Shown here: positions 1 through 6,445 of the stretch, piece after piece
Position numbering within the stretch: the stretch's first letter is position 1
Layout: every line of letters starts with the position of its first letter
Origin: an uncultured Porphyromonadaceae bacterium
GTDB taxonomy: Bacteria; Bacteroidota; Bacteroidia; Bacteroidales; Muribaculaceae
DNA length: 16,786 bases
Assembly: GCA_947178245.1 (NCBI GenBank)
Contig: CAMWXO010000021.1
Coordinates: 1-16,786, forward strand
Reading direction: 5' to 3'
The notes under the pieces: generated by a model
Told to the model about the DNA's origin: nothing
What the model saw: only the letters and a program-made list of their open reading frames with translations
The model's database searches: none
Made by a program: the position numbers and the translations under genes

Positions 1-427
1 CGAGGCTTCCCATGAATGTCGCGGTCACGGCTCCGAGTCCGTCGGGAGCGTCTACGCCGGCCACATCAAGCGTGTTCTGGTCAAACGAGATGAAATAGTC
101 ATCATCGCCTTTTTCCTCGCGGGTCCACTTTCCTTCTACAGACGCCTTCACCGTATAGGTCACGGGGTTGCCTACTGAGTCGGGAGCAGTCACGTTATAG
201 TCGGTGGTCATCTTCACGGGGCCGCTGACTTTATCAGTTCCCTCGCTGAAGTCGAAGGTTGTCACCGCTGTGGCTGATGAAGAGCCTTCTATGGCGGGAA
301 CTACTGTTTCGGGGGTGGCCGATGTCCAGCTGCCGATCATGGCGTTTTTTTCCTCAGAGCAGGAAGAGAGAGCCGCTGCGCCGAAAAGGAGGGCTGCGCC
401 TACTGCGAATTGATTGATTTTCTTCAT
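1..427 (-). CDS. Partial lipoprotein of unknown function (N-terminal part only)
   Basis: Reading the minus strand from the ATG at 427 gives 142 codons with no stop before the window edge, so the C-terminus is missing. The first 23 residues form a lipoprotein signal: MKK, a hydrophobic stretch (FAVGAALLFGAAAL) and a lipobox LSSC with Cys23 as the acylation site. The residues after the Cys are S-E-E-K; in Bacteroidetes an acidic run just after the lipid Cys is linked to surface export, so this may face outward (inference). The mature part begins with an IGSW segment, as often seen at the start of small lipocalin-like Bacteroidales lipoproteins, and continues with Thr/Ser/Asp-rich, probably beta-stranded sequence. 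Molecular function cannot be told. It is separated by 57 nt from the U32 gene upstream and may be its own unit. Confidence 0.8.
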   Translation of the reverse strand, partial: MKKINQFAVGAALLFGAAALSSCSEEKNAMIGSWTSATPETVVPAIEGSSSATAVTTFDFSEGTDKVSGPVKMTTDYNVTAPDSVGNPVTYTVKASVEGKWTREEKGDDDYFISFDQNTLDVAGVDAPDGLGAVTATFMGSL

Positions 428-457
428 AGTAATGTTCTTAATTAATGATTCATTACT
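428..457 (-). promoter_or_regulatory. Inverted repeat directly upstream of the lipoprotein start
   Basis: The 7-nt arms AGTAATG and CATTACT (428-434 and 451-457) flank a 16-nt AT-rich spacer containing TTAATTAA. In the transcript, the proximal arm abuts the ATG at 427, so a weak hairpin could affect translation start. It is short and AT-rich, so it may be chance. No convincing TAnnTTTG element was seen in this gap. Confidence 0.25.
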
Positions 458-484
458 ATTACAACAACCAATGCTCCATGTGGT

Positions 485-1741
485 TCATTTATCTTCCTTT
501 AATGTTTTATCACGCCAGAGATAAAGTCGGTCTGAGGCGCGTATCTTCGCCGGGACGGGGAGTGAGAAGCGGTCGCCTTTCTTCACCTCCGCCACGGGCT
601 CAGTAGTCAGCCGCAATTCTTCCACCTTGAATATGAGGGCTCCCGTAGTGGGGCCGGTCACCACCACTTCATCGCCCGGGCGGAGCACTCCGCTTTCCAT
701 CTGGAACTCCCCTACGCCGAGGCGGTCGTAGTAGCGTATTCCCTTAGCCACATATTCCTTCACACGGGTGCTGCTGCTTCCATACTTTCCGCTCCACTCT
801 CCGAGGCGCTGTCCGAGATAGTAGCCGTCCCAGTAGCCGCGGTTGAACACTTTCGCCAGACGGGTCTCCCAGCCTTCGAGCATCTCGTCGGTCAGGCTTC
901 CGTCGCAGATCGCAGAGAGCGCTTCCGAATAGCATTCCACCACTTCCTTCACATATTCCGGCCCTCTGGCGCGCCCCTCTATCTTGAAGACCCTCACGCC
1001 GGCATCTACCATGCGGCGGAGAAAATGAATTGTCTTCAGGTCTTTCGGGCTCATTATATATTGGTTGTCCACCTCGAGCTGGTCGCCGGTCTCCTTGTCG
1101 GTGACGGTGTAGGAGCGGCGGCATATCTGCGTGCATGCTCCCCTGTTGGCGGCGGAATTCATCTGATGGAGCGAGAGGTAGCATTTGCCGCTCACCGCCA
1201 TGCAGAGGGCTCCGTGGCAGAACATCTCGAGCCTTACGGGGGCCCCGTCGGGGCCTTTCAGCCCCTCCTTCTCTATGGCCTCGTGAATCACCTTCACCTG
1301 GTCGAGATTGAGTTCGCGCGCGAGCACCATCACGTCGGCAAACTGCGCGTAGAAGCGCACAGCCTCCACATTGGTGACATTCACCTGGGTTGAGATATGC
1401 ACTTCCTGGCCTATCGATCGCGCATAGAGGATTGCCGCCATGTCTGAGGCGATGATGGCCGAGATGCCGGCCGCGTGAGCGCGGTCGATGATCTTATGGA
1501 GAAGCTCCATGTCGGCATCGTAGATCACCGTATTGACCGTGAGGTAGCTCTTCACGCCTCTCTCGCGGCAGCGCCTCACTATCTCGTCCATATCATCGGC
1601 CGTGAAGTTGGCGCTCGACCGCGAACGCATATTGAGGCCCTCGATGCCGAAATATACTGCGTCGGCACCGGCATCCAGGGCCGCGGCAAGCGATTCCCAG
1701 CTGCCTACCGGGGCCATTATTTCAAAATCTTTTCTATTCAT
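485..1741 (-). CDS. U32-family protein, probable tRNA hydroxylation protein (TrhP/YegQ-like)
   Basis: A 418-residue protein of the family once called peptidase U32. The family signature lies at about residues 172-190 (EMFCHGALCMAVSGKCYLS), and the Cys residues at 175, 180, 187, 203 and 207 are placed like the cluster ligands of U32 proteins; UbiU/UbiV relatives bind 4Fe-4S. Known members act in RNA hydroxylation (TrhP: 5-hydroxyuridine at tRNA U34 using prephenate; RlhA: 23S rRNA C2501) or in O2-independent ubiquinone synthesis (UbiU/V). Length (E. coli YegQ is about 450) and the conserved stretch IMSPKDLKTI...KIEGR favour the TrhP branch over the longer RlhA, but this is inference. The N-terminal half looks like a TIM-barrel start (MAPVGSWESLAAALDAGADA). 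Its ATG overlaps the menG stop by 4 nt (ATGA), so it is probably translationally coupled as the last gene of a four-gene unit. Confidence 0.9.
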   Translation of the reverse strand: MNRKDFEIMAPVGSWESLAAALDAGADAVYFGIEGLNMRSRSSANFTADDMDEIVRRCRERGVKSYLTVNTVIYDADMELLHKIIDRAHAAGISAIIASDMAAILYARSIGQEVHISTQVNVTNVEAVRFYAQFADVMVLARELNLDQVKVIHEAIEKEGLKGPDGAPVRLEMFCHGALCMAVSGKCYLSLHQMNSAANRGACTQICRRSYTVTDKETGDQLEVDNQYIMSPKDLKTIHFLRRMVDAGVRVFKIEGRARGPEYVKEVVECYSEALSAICDGSLTDEMLEGWETRLAKVFNRGYWDGYYLGQRLGEWSGKYGSSSTRVKEYVAKGIRYYDRLGVGEFQMESGVLRPGDEVVVTGPTTGALIFKVEELRLTTEPVAEVKKGDRFSLPVPAKIRASDRLYLWRDKTLKEDK

Positions 1742-2490
1742 TTTGTAGCGATGTAGATCGTGATGACGCCCAGCGTCAGCGACTTGAATATGGCGCCTCG
1801 GAAGCCCGCGCGCTCCATCATTGCCGTCATCTCACGGCGCTGCGGGCATGCGGCTATCGATTCAGGCAGATAACTGTAGGCTCGCGTGTCGTGCGACACC
1901 AGTTTCCCGATGAAAGGGATGACATTGCGGGAATACAGACGGTAGAGACTCCTGACCGGAGCACTTGCAGGCTCGGAAAGCTCTATGACACAGAGCACTC
2001 CTCCGGGCTTCAGCACCCTCAGCATCTCGCGGTAGCCGTCTTCAAGACGCTCGAAGTTGCGCACGCCGTAGGCTACCGTAATCATGTCGAATGTCTCGTC
2101 GGCGAATGGCATCCGAAGGCAATCACCCTCCATGAAGGTGATGAGCTCCTGCGTCTCCTTGTCCAGACCTTCGAGTTTTCCCTTGGCCACCATCAGCATT
2201 CCCGGCGACAGATCGAGCCCGGTGATACGGGCTTCCGGAAACATCTCGTGCAGCCGGAACGATACGTCGCCCGTGCCACACGCCACGTCGAGCACCGTCT
2301 CAGGGCGTCCTTCCCGCAGCCGCGAGGCAGCCATCTTCAGCGCCTTGTTGCGCCAGTGGCGGTGAAGCCCGCCGGTCATAAGGGTATTCATGAAGTCGTA
2401 GGCCGGCGCGATGCTGTCAAACATCTCGCCCACCTGCTTCCCCTTATCCTCGACGTCGTTGTATGGTTTAACGTTTTCAGCTCCGTTCAT
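1738..2490 (-). CDS. ubiE: Demethylmenaquinone methyltransferase (MenG/UbiE)
   Basis: A 250-residue SAM-dependent class I methyltransferase that makes the last step of menaquinone synthesis, C-methylation of demethylmenaquinol. Visible motifs: YDFMN (31-35) of the first family signature; SAM motif I VLDVACGTGD (67-76) with acidic Asp93 in GLDLSPGM; the post-motif II segment with D134/D135; GVRNF (142-146); and RVLKPGGVLCVIELS (158-172), which fits the second UbiE/COQ5 signature. YSYLPESI (205-212) is also typical. Length is normal for the family (about 245-255). Bacteroidetes respire with menaquinone and not ubiquinone, so the MenG role is preferred over the bifunctional name. It starts 4 nt after the GNAT gene's stop and overlaps the U32 gene by 4 nt. 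No other men gene is visible in the window. Confidence 0.95.
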   Translation of the reverse strand: MNGAENVKPYNDVEDKGKQVGEMFDSIAPAYDFMNTLMTGGLHRHWRNKALKMAASRLREGRPETVLDVACGTGDVSFRLHEMFPEARITGLDLSPGMLMVAKGKLEGLDKETQELITFMEGDCLRMPFADETFDMITVAYGVRNFERLEDGYREMLRVLKPGGVLCVIELSEPASAPVRSLYRLYSRNVIPFIGKLVSHDTRAYSYLPESIAACPQRREMTAMMERAGFRGAIFKSLTLGVITIYIATK

Positions 2491-2494
2491 TATC

Positions 2495-3628
2495 TCACTC
2501 TATGGGCTTGGCATAACTGCGGCGGCGGCGGTGCTGCCTGTGGCTGAAGGCATCCCACTGGTTCTGCACCTTAGCGTTTGTCTCCAGTTCCGGATTAGAC
2601 TCGGCATAGCGGTATCCGTGCCCGATGAAAGCAGGAATCAGGTCGGTGAAGAGAAGGGCATTCACACCCTTGCCCTGATATTCCGGCTTCACGGCCACCA
2701 GCAGAAGATCTACCCGGTCGTTTTTCCCTTTCAGACCTTTGAGCAGATGCCACCATCCCAGTGGGAAGAGTTTGCCTTGCGACTTCTGCAGGGCCCGGCT
2801 CATGGAAGGCATCGAGATTCCCACTCCCACGAGCTTGTCGTCGCGGTCTACTATGCAGCTGATAAGGCTCAGGTCGAGCAGACCGAGATAGACGTTGATA
2901 TAGTGGTCGATCTGGCGGTCGCTCAGCGGGGAATATTGGTAAAGCTGCTCGTAGGCCTCGTTCACGAGCTTGAACAGGGCCACGCCGTATTTCGCCTTAA
3001 TCTCTTTCTTGCTTGTGAATTTCACCACCCGCAGCCCGAACTTCTTCTTCACTATCTCTGCGATGCGCAGATGCTTGTCGGGCACCCCGTCGGGCACCTC
3101 CATGAGATATTCCACCCAGTCGGCATCTTTCTCATAGCCGAGCGCGTGCATGTGTTCGGGATAATAAGAGTAGTTGTAGATGGTGGCCATGGTGCCGAGT
3201 TCGCCGAAACCTTCCACCAGCATTCCCTCATGGTCGAGATCGGTGAATCCGAGGGGCCCCACCACCCGGGTGAGACCGCGCTCCTTGCCCCACTGCTCCA
3301 CAGCGCCGAGAAGCGCGCGCGACACTTCTATCTCGTCGGTAAAGTCGATGAATCCAAACCGCACGTCTTTCGCTCCGGTGGCCTCGTTCACCTTATGATT
3401 GATGATTCCGGCTATTCTTCCCACAGGACGGCCGCCCTTGAAAGCCATGAAGCAGCGGGCCTCGCAGAAATCGAACGCGGGATTCTTCTTGGGGTTGAGC
3501 GTATCGATATCGTCTGTGATCAGAGGGGGCACGAAATAGGGATTGTCTTCATACATGTCGATCTGAAACCGGGTGAATTTCCTGAGCGCTCCCGGAGTGA
3601 GCGGAATCTCTCTTATCTCAATTTCCAT
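2495..3628 (-). CDS. GNAT-like acyltransferase of about 377 residues, substrate unknown
   Basis: The longest reading frame begins at 3691, but the ATG at 3628 is chosen. It lies 2 nt past the stop of the upstream gene, and the protein then begins MEIEIREIPL as expected for this type; the extra 21 residues would overlap the pseudokinase coding end. Two acyltransferase-like halves can be seen. The first, about 59-150, has GRPVGRIAGIINH. The second, about 260-350, has a classical acetyl-CoA loop-like PEYQGKGVNALL (315-326). The C-terminus is strongly basic (HRQHRRRRSYAK, about 365-374) after KVQNQW. Such two-part GNAT proteins occur widely in Bacteroidales without a defined substrate; an amide acyl transfer to a protein, lipid or small molecule is possible. 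It sits between the pseudokinase and menG with 2- and 4-nt gaps. Confidence 0.85.
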   Translation of the reverse strand: MEIEIREIPLTPGALRKFTRFQIDMYEDNPYFVPPLITDDIDTLNPKKNPAFDFCEARCFMAFKGGRPVGRIAGIINHKVNEATGAKDVRFGFIDFTDEIEVSRALLGAVEQWGKERGLTRVVGPLGFTDLDHEGMLVEGFGELGTMATIYNYSYYPEHMHALGYEKDADWVEYLMEVPDGVPDKHLRIAEIVKKKFGLRVVKFTSKKEIKAKYGVALFKLVNEAYEQLYQYSPLSDRQIDHYINVYLGLLDLSLISCIVDRDDKLVGVGISMPSMSRALQKSQGKLFPLGWWHLLKGLKGKNDRVDLLLVAVKPEYQGKGVNALLFTDLIPAFIGHGYRYAESNPELETNAKVQNQWDAFSHRQHRRRRSYAKPIE

Positions 3629-3630
3629 GA

Positions 3631-4398
3631 TTATCGTAAGGTTAGAGCTATCAGTACGGCCAGCATCACGGCTATGAAGGCGAGCAGCCACACTGTGATT
3701 GAGGTCTGGCTTCTCTGGCGCAGGGCCATCCTGAGATCCTGAATATTATCGATAGGGCCTTCGGGGTCGGCCGCTTTTCTTGCCACTCTCCGCAGGTGAG
3801 GCAATCGTTCGGGCAGATTGTCGAGCACCCGGTTCAGAAGCCGGCCATAGTTTATTATGTCCATCTTCGTGTCCTGGCTTTCAAGCTGCTCGCGGTGATC
3901 ATAGCCCACGTTGGTGAGTTTCAGGTTTTCGTTATATTCCGTAAATATGATGTTGTCGGGCGTGATGGGCAGGTGCATCACGTGATTTTCCTGAATATAC
4001 TCGAGCGCGTCGGGCAGTTGCGTCTCGAGCCGGTGTATTATCTTCGGCGTCAGGCGTTTTTCATCGATAAGGCGCCGCAGCGAGTAGCCGTAGGCGTCAT
4101 CGGTGATGATGGCGCGCCCGATTCCGGGAATTTCCTCCAGATCATTGACCATCACAATGTTGGCATGAGCGAGATTGTATCTGGTGTCGAATTCCTTCTC
4201 AAGTATTGCCTCAAAGCGGGGATTGCCCCTGAATTCTTCTTTCAGGGCCTTGAGCATCACCCATTTGCCGTGTTTTTTCACCGTATACACGTCGTAGAGT
4301 TCCTCTTCCCATTCGGGAAGCAGCGTGAGTTCCGACCAGCGGCCCGTGGGGTCGCTGATCGGAATTGCTCTTTCTTCCTTGCTTATGTAGGCAGTCAT
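3631..4398 (-). CDS. Membrane-anchored protein kinase-like protein, probable pseudokinase
   Basis: A 255-residue protein with a kinase-like fold signature and one C-terminal membrane segment (about 235-253, ITVWLLAFIAVMLAVLIALTL), so the domain should face the cytoplasm as a tail-anchored protein. Kinase landmarks: VMLK with Lys50 in the ATP-lysine position; an acidic alphaC region EKEF (67-70); HANIV (78-82), matching the HPNIV of many kinases; and D180-I-I-N-Y-G in the place of the alphaF Asp motif. The catalytic loop reads H142-L-P-I-T-P-D-N149, so the HRD Asp is Pro144 and the catalytic Lys is Thr146. The DFG motif reads N163-V-G165, so the Mg-binding Asp is Asn. No APE motif is evident. 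This argues against phosphotransfer and for a binding or scaffold role. It heads the GNAT-menG-U32 unit. It is distinct from active Hanks kinases with PASTA repeats. Confidence 0.75.
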   Translation of the reverse strand: MTAYISKEERAIPISDPTGRWSELTLLPEWEEELYDVYTVKKHGKWVMLKALKEEFRGNPRFEAILEKEFDTRYNLAHANIVMVNDLEEIPGIGRAIITDDAYGYSLRRLIDEKRLTPKIIHRLETQLPDALEYIQENHVMHLPITPDNIIFTEYNENLKLTNVGYDHREQLESQDTKMDIINYGRLLNRVLDNLPERLPHLRRVARKAADPEGPIDNIQDLRMALRQRSQTSITVWLLAFIAVMLAVLIALTLR

Positions 4399-4407
4399 CC
4401 GTATTAT

Positions 4408-4497
4408 AATTGAGAATGGAGAATGTAGAATTGAGAATTTTCAGAATACGGAGCGATAACAGCGCAGCACCGGTTTCTCAATTCACGATTCTCAATT
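4408..4497. repeat. Imperfect inverted repeat of AATTGAGAA units between serS and the pseudokinase
   Basis: Two direct copies of AATTGAGAAT lie at 4408-4417 and 4429-4438. Two inverted copies lie at 4474-4483 (TTTCTCAATT) and 4488-4497 (ATTCTCAATT). The arms differ in internal spacing (11 versus 4 nt), and the central loop of about 35 nt is more GC-rich. The right arm begins inside the serS stop codon. The structure could act as a 3' hairpin for the serS transcript, or it may be a small palindromic intergenic element. The rest of the 97-nt gap shows no clear TAnnTTTG promoter. Confidence 0.55.
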
Positions 4498-5767
4498 AAT
4501 TGATTATGTCGAATCCGGTATATTTTCTGAGGCATTCCGGAATCACGATGCCCTCGGGAGTCTGATTGTTTTCAAGAAGTGCGGCCACGATTCTCGGCAG
4601 AGCCAGGGCGCTGCCGTTGAGGGTGTGGCAAAGCTGTATTTTCTTGTCGGCACCGCGGTAGCGGCATTTCAGGCGGTTGGCCTGATAGGTCTCGAAGTTT
4701 GACACCGAGCTCACCTCAAGCCAGCGCTTCTGAGCGGCGGAATACACCTCGAAGTCGAAAGTGATGGCGCTCGTGAAGCTCATGTCGCCGCCGCAGAGGC
4801 GGAGTATATGCCAGGGAAGGCCCAGTTTCTCGAGAAGGCCCTGCACGTGGTCTTTCATCTCTTCGAGAGCGGCGTATGAGTTCTCGGGCTTCTCGATTCT
4901 CACGATCTCCACCTTGTCAAACTGATGCAGGCGGTTGAGTCCCCTCACGTCTTTGCCGTAGCTTCCGGCCTCGCGGCGCCAGCAGGGAGAATAGGCGCAA
5001 TTCTTCTTGGGAAGCTCGGCCTCGGGAATGATGACGTCGCGGTAGATATTGGTCACGGGCACCTCGGCCGTAGGAATCAGATAGAGATTGTCGAGCTGCA
5101 CATGATACATCTGCCCCTCCTTGTCGGGAAGCTGACCGGTGCCGTAGCCCGATGCTTCGTTCACCACAAACGGAGGCTCCACCTCGATATAGCCTGCGGC
5201 CCAGGCCTCGTCGAGGAAGAACTGCTGCAGCGCGCGCTGCAGGCGCGCACCCTTGCCTATGTAGAAAGGAAAGCCCGCACCCGTCACCTTCACGCCGAGT
5301 TCGAAGTCTATGATGTTATATTTCTTTGCCAGATCCCAGTGAGGGAGGGCGTCGGCCGGAAGTTCGGGTATCACTCCGCCGGTCTTCTCCACCACATTGT
5401 CTTCGGCCGTCTTTCCTTCGGGTACACCCTCGTAGGGAAGATTCGGCACCGTCAGCAGAAGCGCCGTCATCTTCTCCTCGCATTCGGCGAGTCTGTCCTG
5501 CAGGCCGGCGGTCTCTCCCTTGATGCGGGCCACTTCAGCCTTCGCGGCCTCAGCCTCGTCTTTCTTCCCTTCCTTCATGAGGGCGCCTATCGACTTGGCA
5601 AACTTATTGAGCTGAGAAGCGTCGGCCTCGGTCTTCTGCTGAAGGCGTCGGCGCTCGGCATCTATTTCGAGGATTTCGGTGATCACGGCACGTCCGTCGA
5701 ACCCTTTCACCGCAAGCCGGCTGATCACAAATTCCGGATCAGCCTTTATGGTGCTTAGTAGTAACAT
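4496..5767 (-). CDS. serS: Seryl-tRNA synthetase
   Basis: A 423-residue class II synthetase that charges tRNA-Ser (and tRNA-Sec where present) with serine. The N-terminal arm, about 28-105, is Glu/Lys/Ala-rich and fits the long antiparallel coiled coil that grips the tRNA-Ser variable arm. The catalytic core shows the serine-binding TAE (233-235), motif 2 from CWRREAGSYG (262-271) to NRLHQFDKVE, the segment EVSSVSNFETYQANR (351-365), and motif 3 NGSALALPRIVAALLENNQ (384-402). Length is normal for the family (about 420-430). The start MLLLSTIKADPEFV matches the usual N-terminus of the enzyme. The 46-nt gap to the yqeY-like gene has no hairpin terminator, so the two may share a transcript. Confidence 0.98.
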   Translation of the reverse strand: MLLLSTIKADPEFVISRLAVKGFDGRAVITEILEIDAERRRLQQKTEADASQLNKFAKSIGALMKEGKKDEAEAAKAEVARIKGETAGLQDRLAECEEKMTALLLTVPNLPYEGVPEGKTAEDNVVEKTGGVIPELPADALPHWDLAKKYNIIDFELGVKVTGAGFPFYIGKGARLQRALQQFFLDEAWAAGYIEVEPPFVVNEASGYGTGQLPDKEGQMYHVQLDNLYLIPTAEVPVTNIYRDVIIPEAELPKKNCAYSPCWRREAGSYGKDVRGLNRLHQFDKVEIVRIEKPENSYAALEEMKDHVQGLLEKLGLPWHILRLCGGDMSFTSAITFDFEVYSAAQKRWLEVSSVSNFETYQANRLKCRYRGADKKIQLCHTLNGSALALPRIVAALLENNQTPEGIVIPECLRKYTGFDIIN

Positions 5768-5783
5768 CTTTTTTTTTGTTGTT

Positions 5784-5808
5784 TTATAAGATTTATAAGA
5801 CTTATAAA
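5784..5808. repeat. Three TTATAA(G/A) repeats spaced 9 nt apart, upstream of serS
   Basis: TTATAAG at 5784-5790, TTATAAG at 5793-5799 and TTATAAA at 5802-5808 occur with a 9-nt period in the 46-nt gap between the yqeY-like gene and serS, next to a T-run at 5769-5777. Each TTATAA is itself a palindrome. It could be a protein-binding array or simple slippage sequence; no function is known to me. Confidence 0.4.
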
Positions 5809-5813
5809 ATTAA

Positions 5814-6263
5814 TTAAGGAAGCAGCTGCTTCACTACTCCCTGGATGGTGCGTCCGTCGGCGCGACCTGCGAGGCGCTTCGTGGCCACTCCCATCACTTT
5901 TCCCATCTCCTTGGCTGACGTGGCGCCAACCTCAGCGATGATTGCCTTTATCTCGGCCTCCAGCTCCTCGGCGGAAAGCTGCTTGGGAAGGTATTCTTCA
6001 AGCACGGCAGCCTCGGCGAGCTCGTTGTCGGCGAGTTCCTGACGTGCGTTCTCAATATAGATTCGTGCGCTTTCCTTGCGCTGCTTCACCATCTTCATCA
6101 GGATCTTCACGGCCTGCTCGTCGGAGAGCTCACCATTGGCGCCGGGAGCGGTCTTGGCCTCGAGAAATTCTTTCTTCGCTCCGCGAAGCGCCTCAAGACG
6201 CACCTTCTCGCGGGCTTTCATGGCCGCCTGAATGTCGGCCGATACGGTTTCAAAAAGTGACAT
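5814..6263 (-). CDS. GatB/YqeY domain-containing protein
   Basis: A 149-residue protein matching the YqeY family in length and motifs: the N-terminal MSLFETVSADIQAAMKAREK...LEALRGAKKEF, and the C-terminal helical part with EYLPKQLS (about 90-97), SAKEMGKVMGVATKRLAGRADGR (115-137) and VVKQLLP at the end. The same domain forms the tRNA-binding tail of GatB in tRNA-dependent amidotransferases. Stand-alone YqeY proteins have no settled function; a tRNA-related role is inferred from the domain and from its place just upstream of serS. It is the first minus-strand gene beside the divergent promoter region, with a TATTTTTG -7 element about 60 nt upstream. Confidence 0.9.
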   Translation of the reverse strand: MSLFETVSADIQAAMKAREKVRLEALRGAKKEFLEAKTAPGANGELSDEQAVKILMKMVKQRKESARIYIENARQELADNELAEAAVLEEYLPKQLSAEELEAEIKAIIAEVGATSAKEMGKVMGVATKRLAGRADGRTIQGVVKQLLP

Positions 6264-6323
6264 GTCCTTATATTTTTAGTTGCCGCGCGGGGCATCGGCC
6301 CGGCGACGTGCGATATCAAACTG

Positions 6324-6331
6324 CAAAAATA
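6324..6331 (-). promoter_or_regulatory. Probable -7 element for the yqeY-like gene (and serS)
   Basis: On the minus strand this reads TATTTTTG, a full match to the Bacteroidetes TAnnTTTG -7 consensus, about 60 nt upstream of the ATG at 6263. There is no clean TTTG 19-21 nt further upstream, so the -33 half is weak. Confidence 0.5.
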
Positions 6332-6370
6332 ATGTATTTTTACATCTTTTCCTAATTATTGACCTCAAAA

Positions 6371-6402
6371 TTTGCATTTCACCCATTTTTCGTTTAATTT
6401 TG
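6371..6402 (+). promoter_or_regulatory. Promoter for ychF (TTTG-N20-TAATTTTG)
   Basis: TTTG at 6371-6374 and TAATTTTG at 6395-6402, separated by exactly 20 nt, fit the Bacteroidetes primary-sigma promoter (-33 TTTG, -7 TAnnTTTG). Transcription should begin near 6408, giving a 5' leader of roughly 38 nt before the ATG at 6446. The phosphatase and rnhA genes probably lie on the same transcript. Confidence 0.75.
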
Positions 6403-6416
6403 CATTGAAAATGCAA
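6400..6416. promoter_or_regulatory. Palindrome over the ychF start region (possible operator)
   Basis: TTGCATT-GAA-AATGCAA is a perfect 7-bp inverted repeat with a 3-nt centre. It covers the end of the -7 element and the expected transcription start. TTTGCATT also occurs at 6371-6378, over the -33 box, 28 nt from the copy at 6399-6406. The layout suits a repressor or a start-site hairpin, but no regulator is known to me for this site. Confidence 0.35.
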
Positions 6417-6445
6417 TACGAAACAACTGACAACTCAAATATATT

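Noticed and set aside
485..1741. Peptidase function for the U32 protein
   Set aside because: The family's old name suggests a collagenase-like peptidase, but better-studied bacterial members act in RNA or quinone hydroxylation and no protease motif is visible.
3629..3691. N-terminal extension of the GNAT protein to 3691
   Set aside because: It would overlap the end of the pseudokinase gene by about 60 nt and adds a sequence unlike the family; the ATG at 3628 gives normal 2-nt spacing.
2411..3742. A 443-codon plus-strand open frame, longer than the gene opposite
   Set aside because: It lies fully antisense to the GNAT gene and part of menG, has no recognisable domain and many His/Leu/Val runs typical of a shadow frame; the minus-strand frames have clear family motifs and tight operon spacing.
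4925..5758. A 277-codon plus-strand open frame
   Set aside because: It is antisense to serS, whose motifs are complete; composition is that of a shadow frame.
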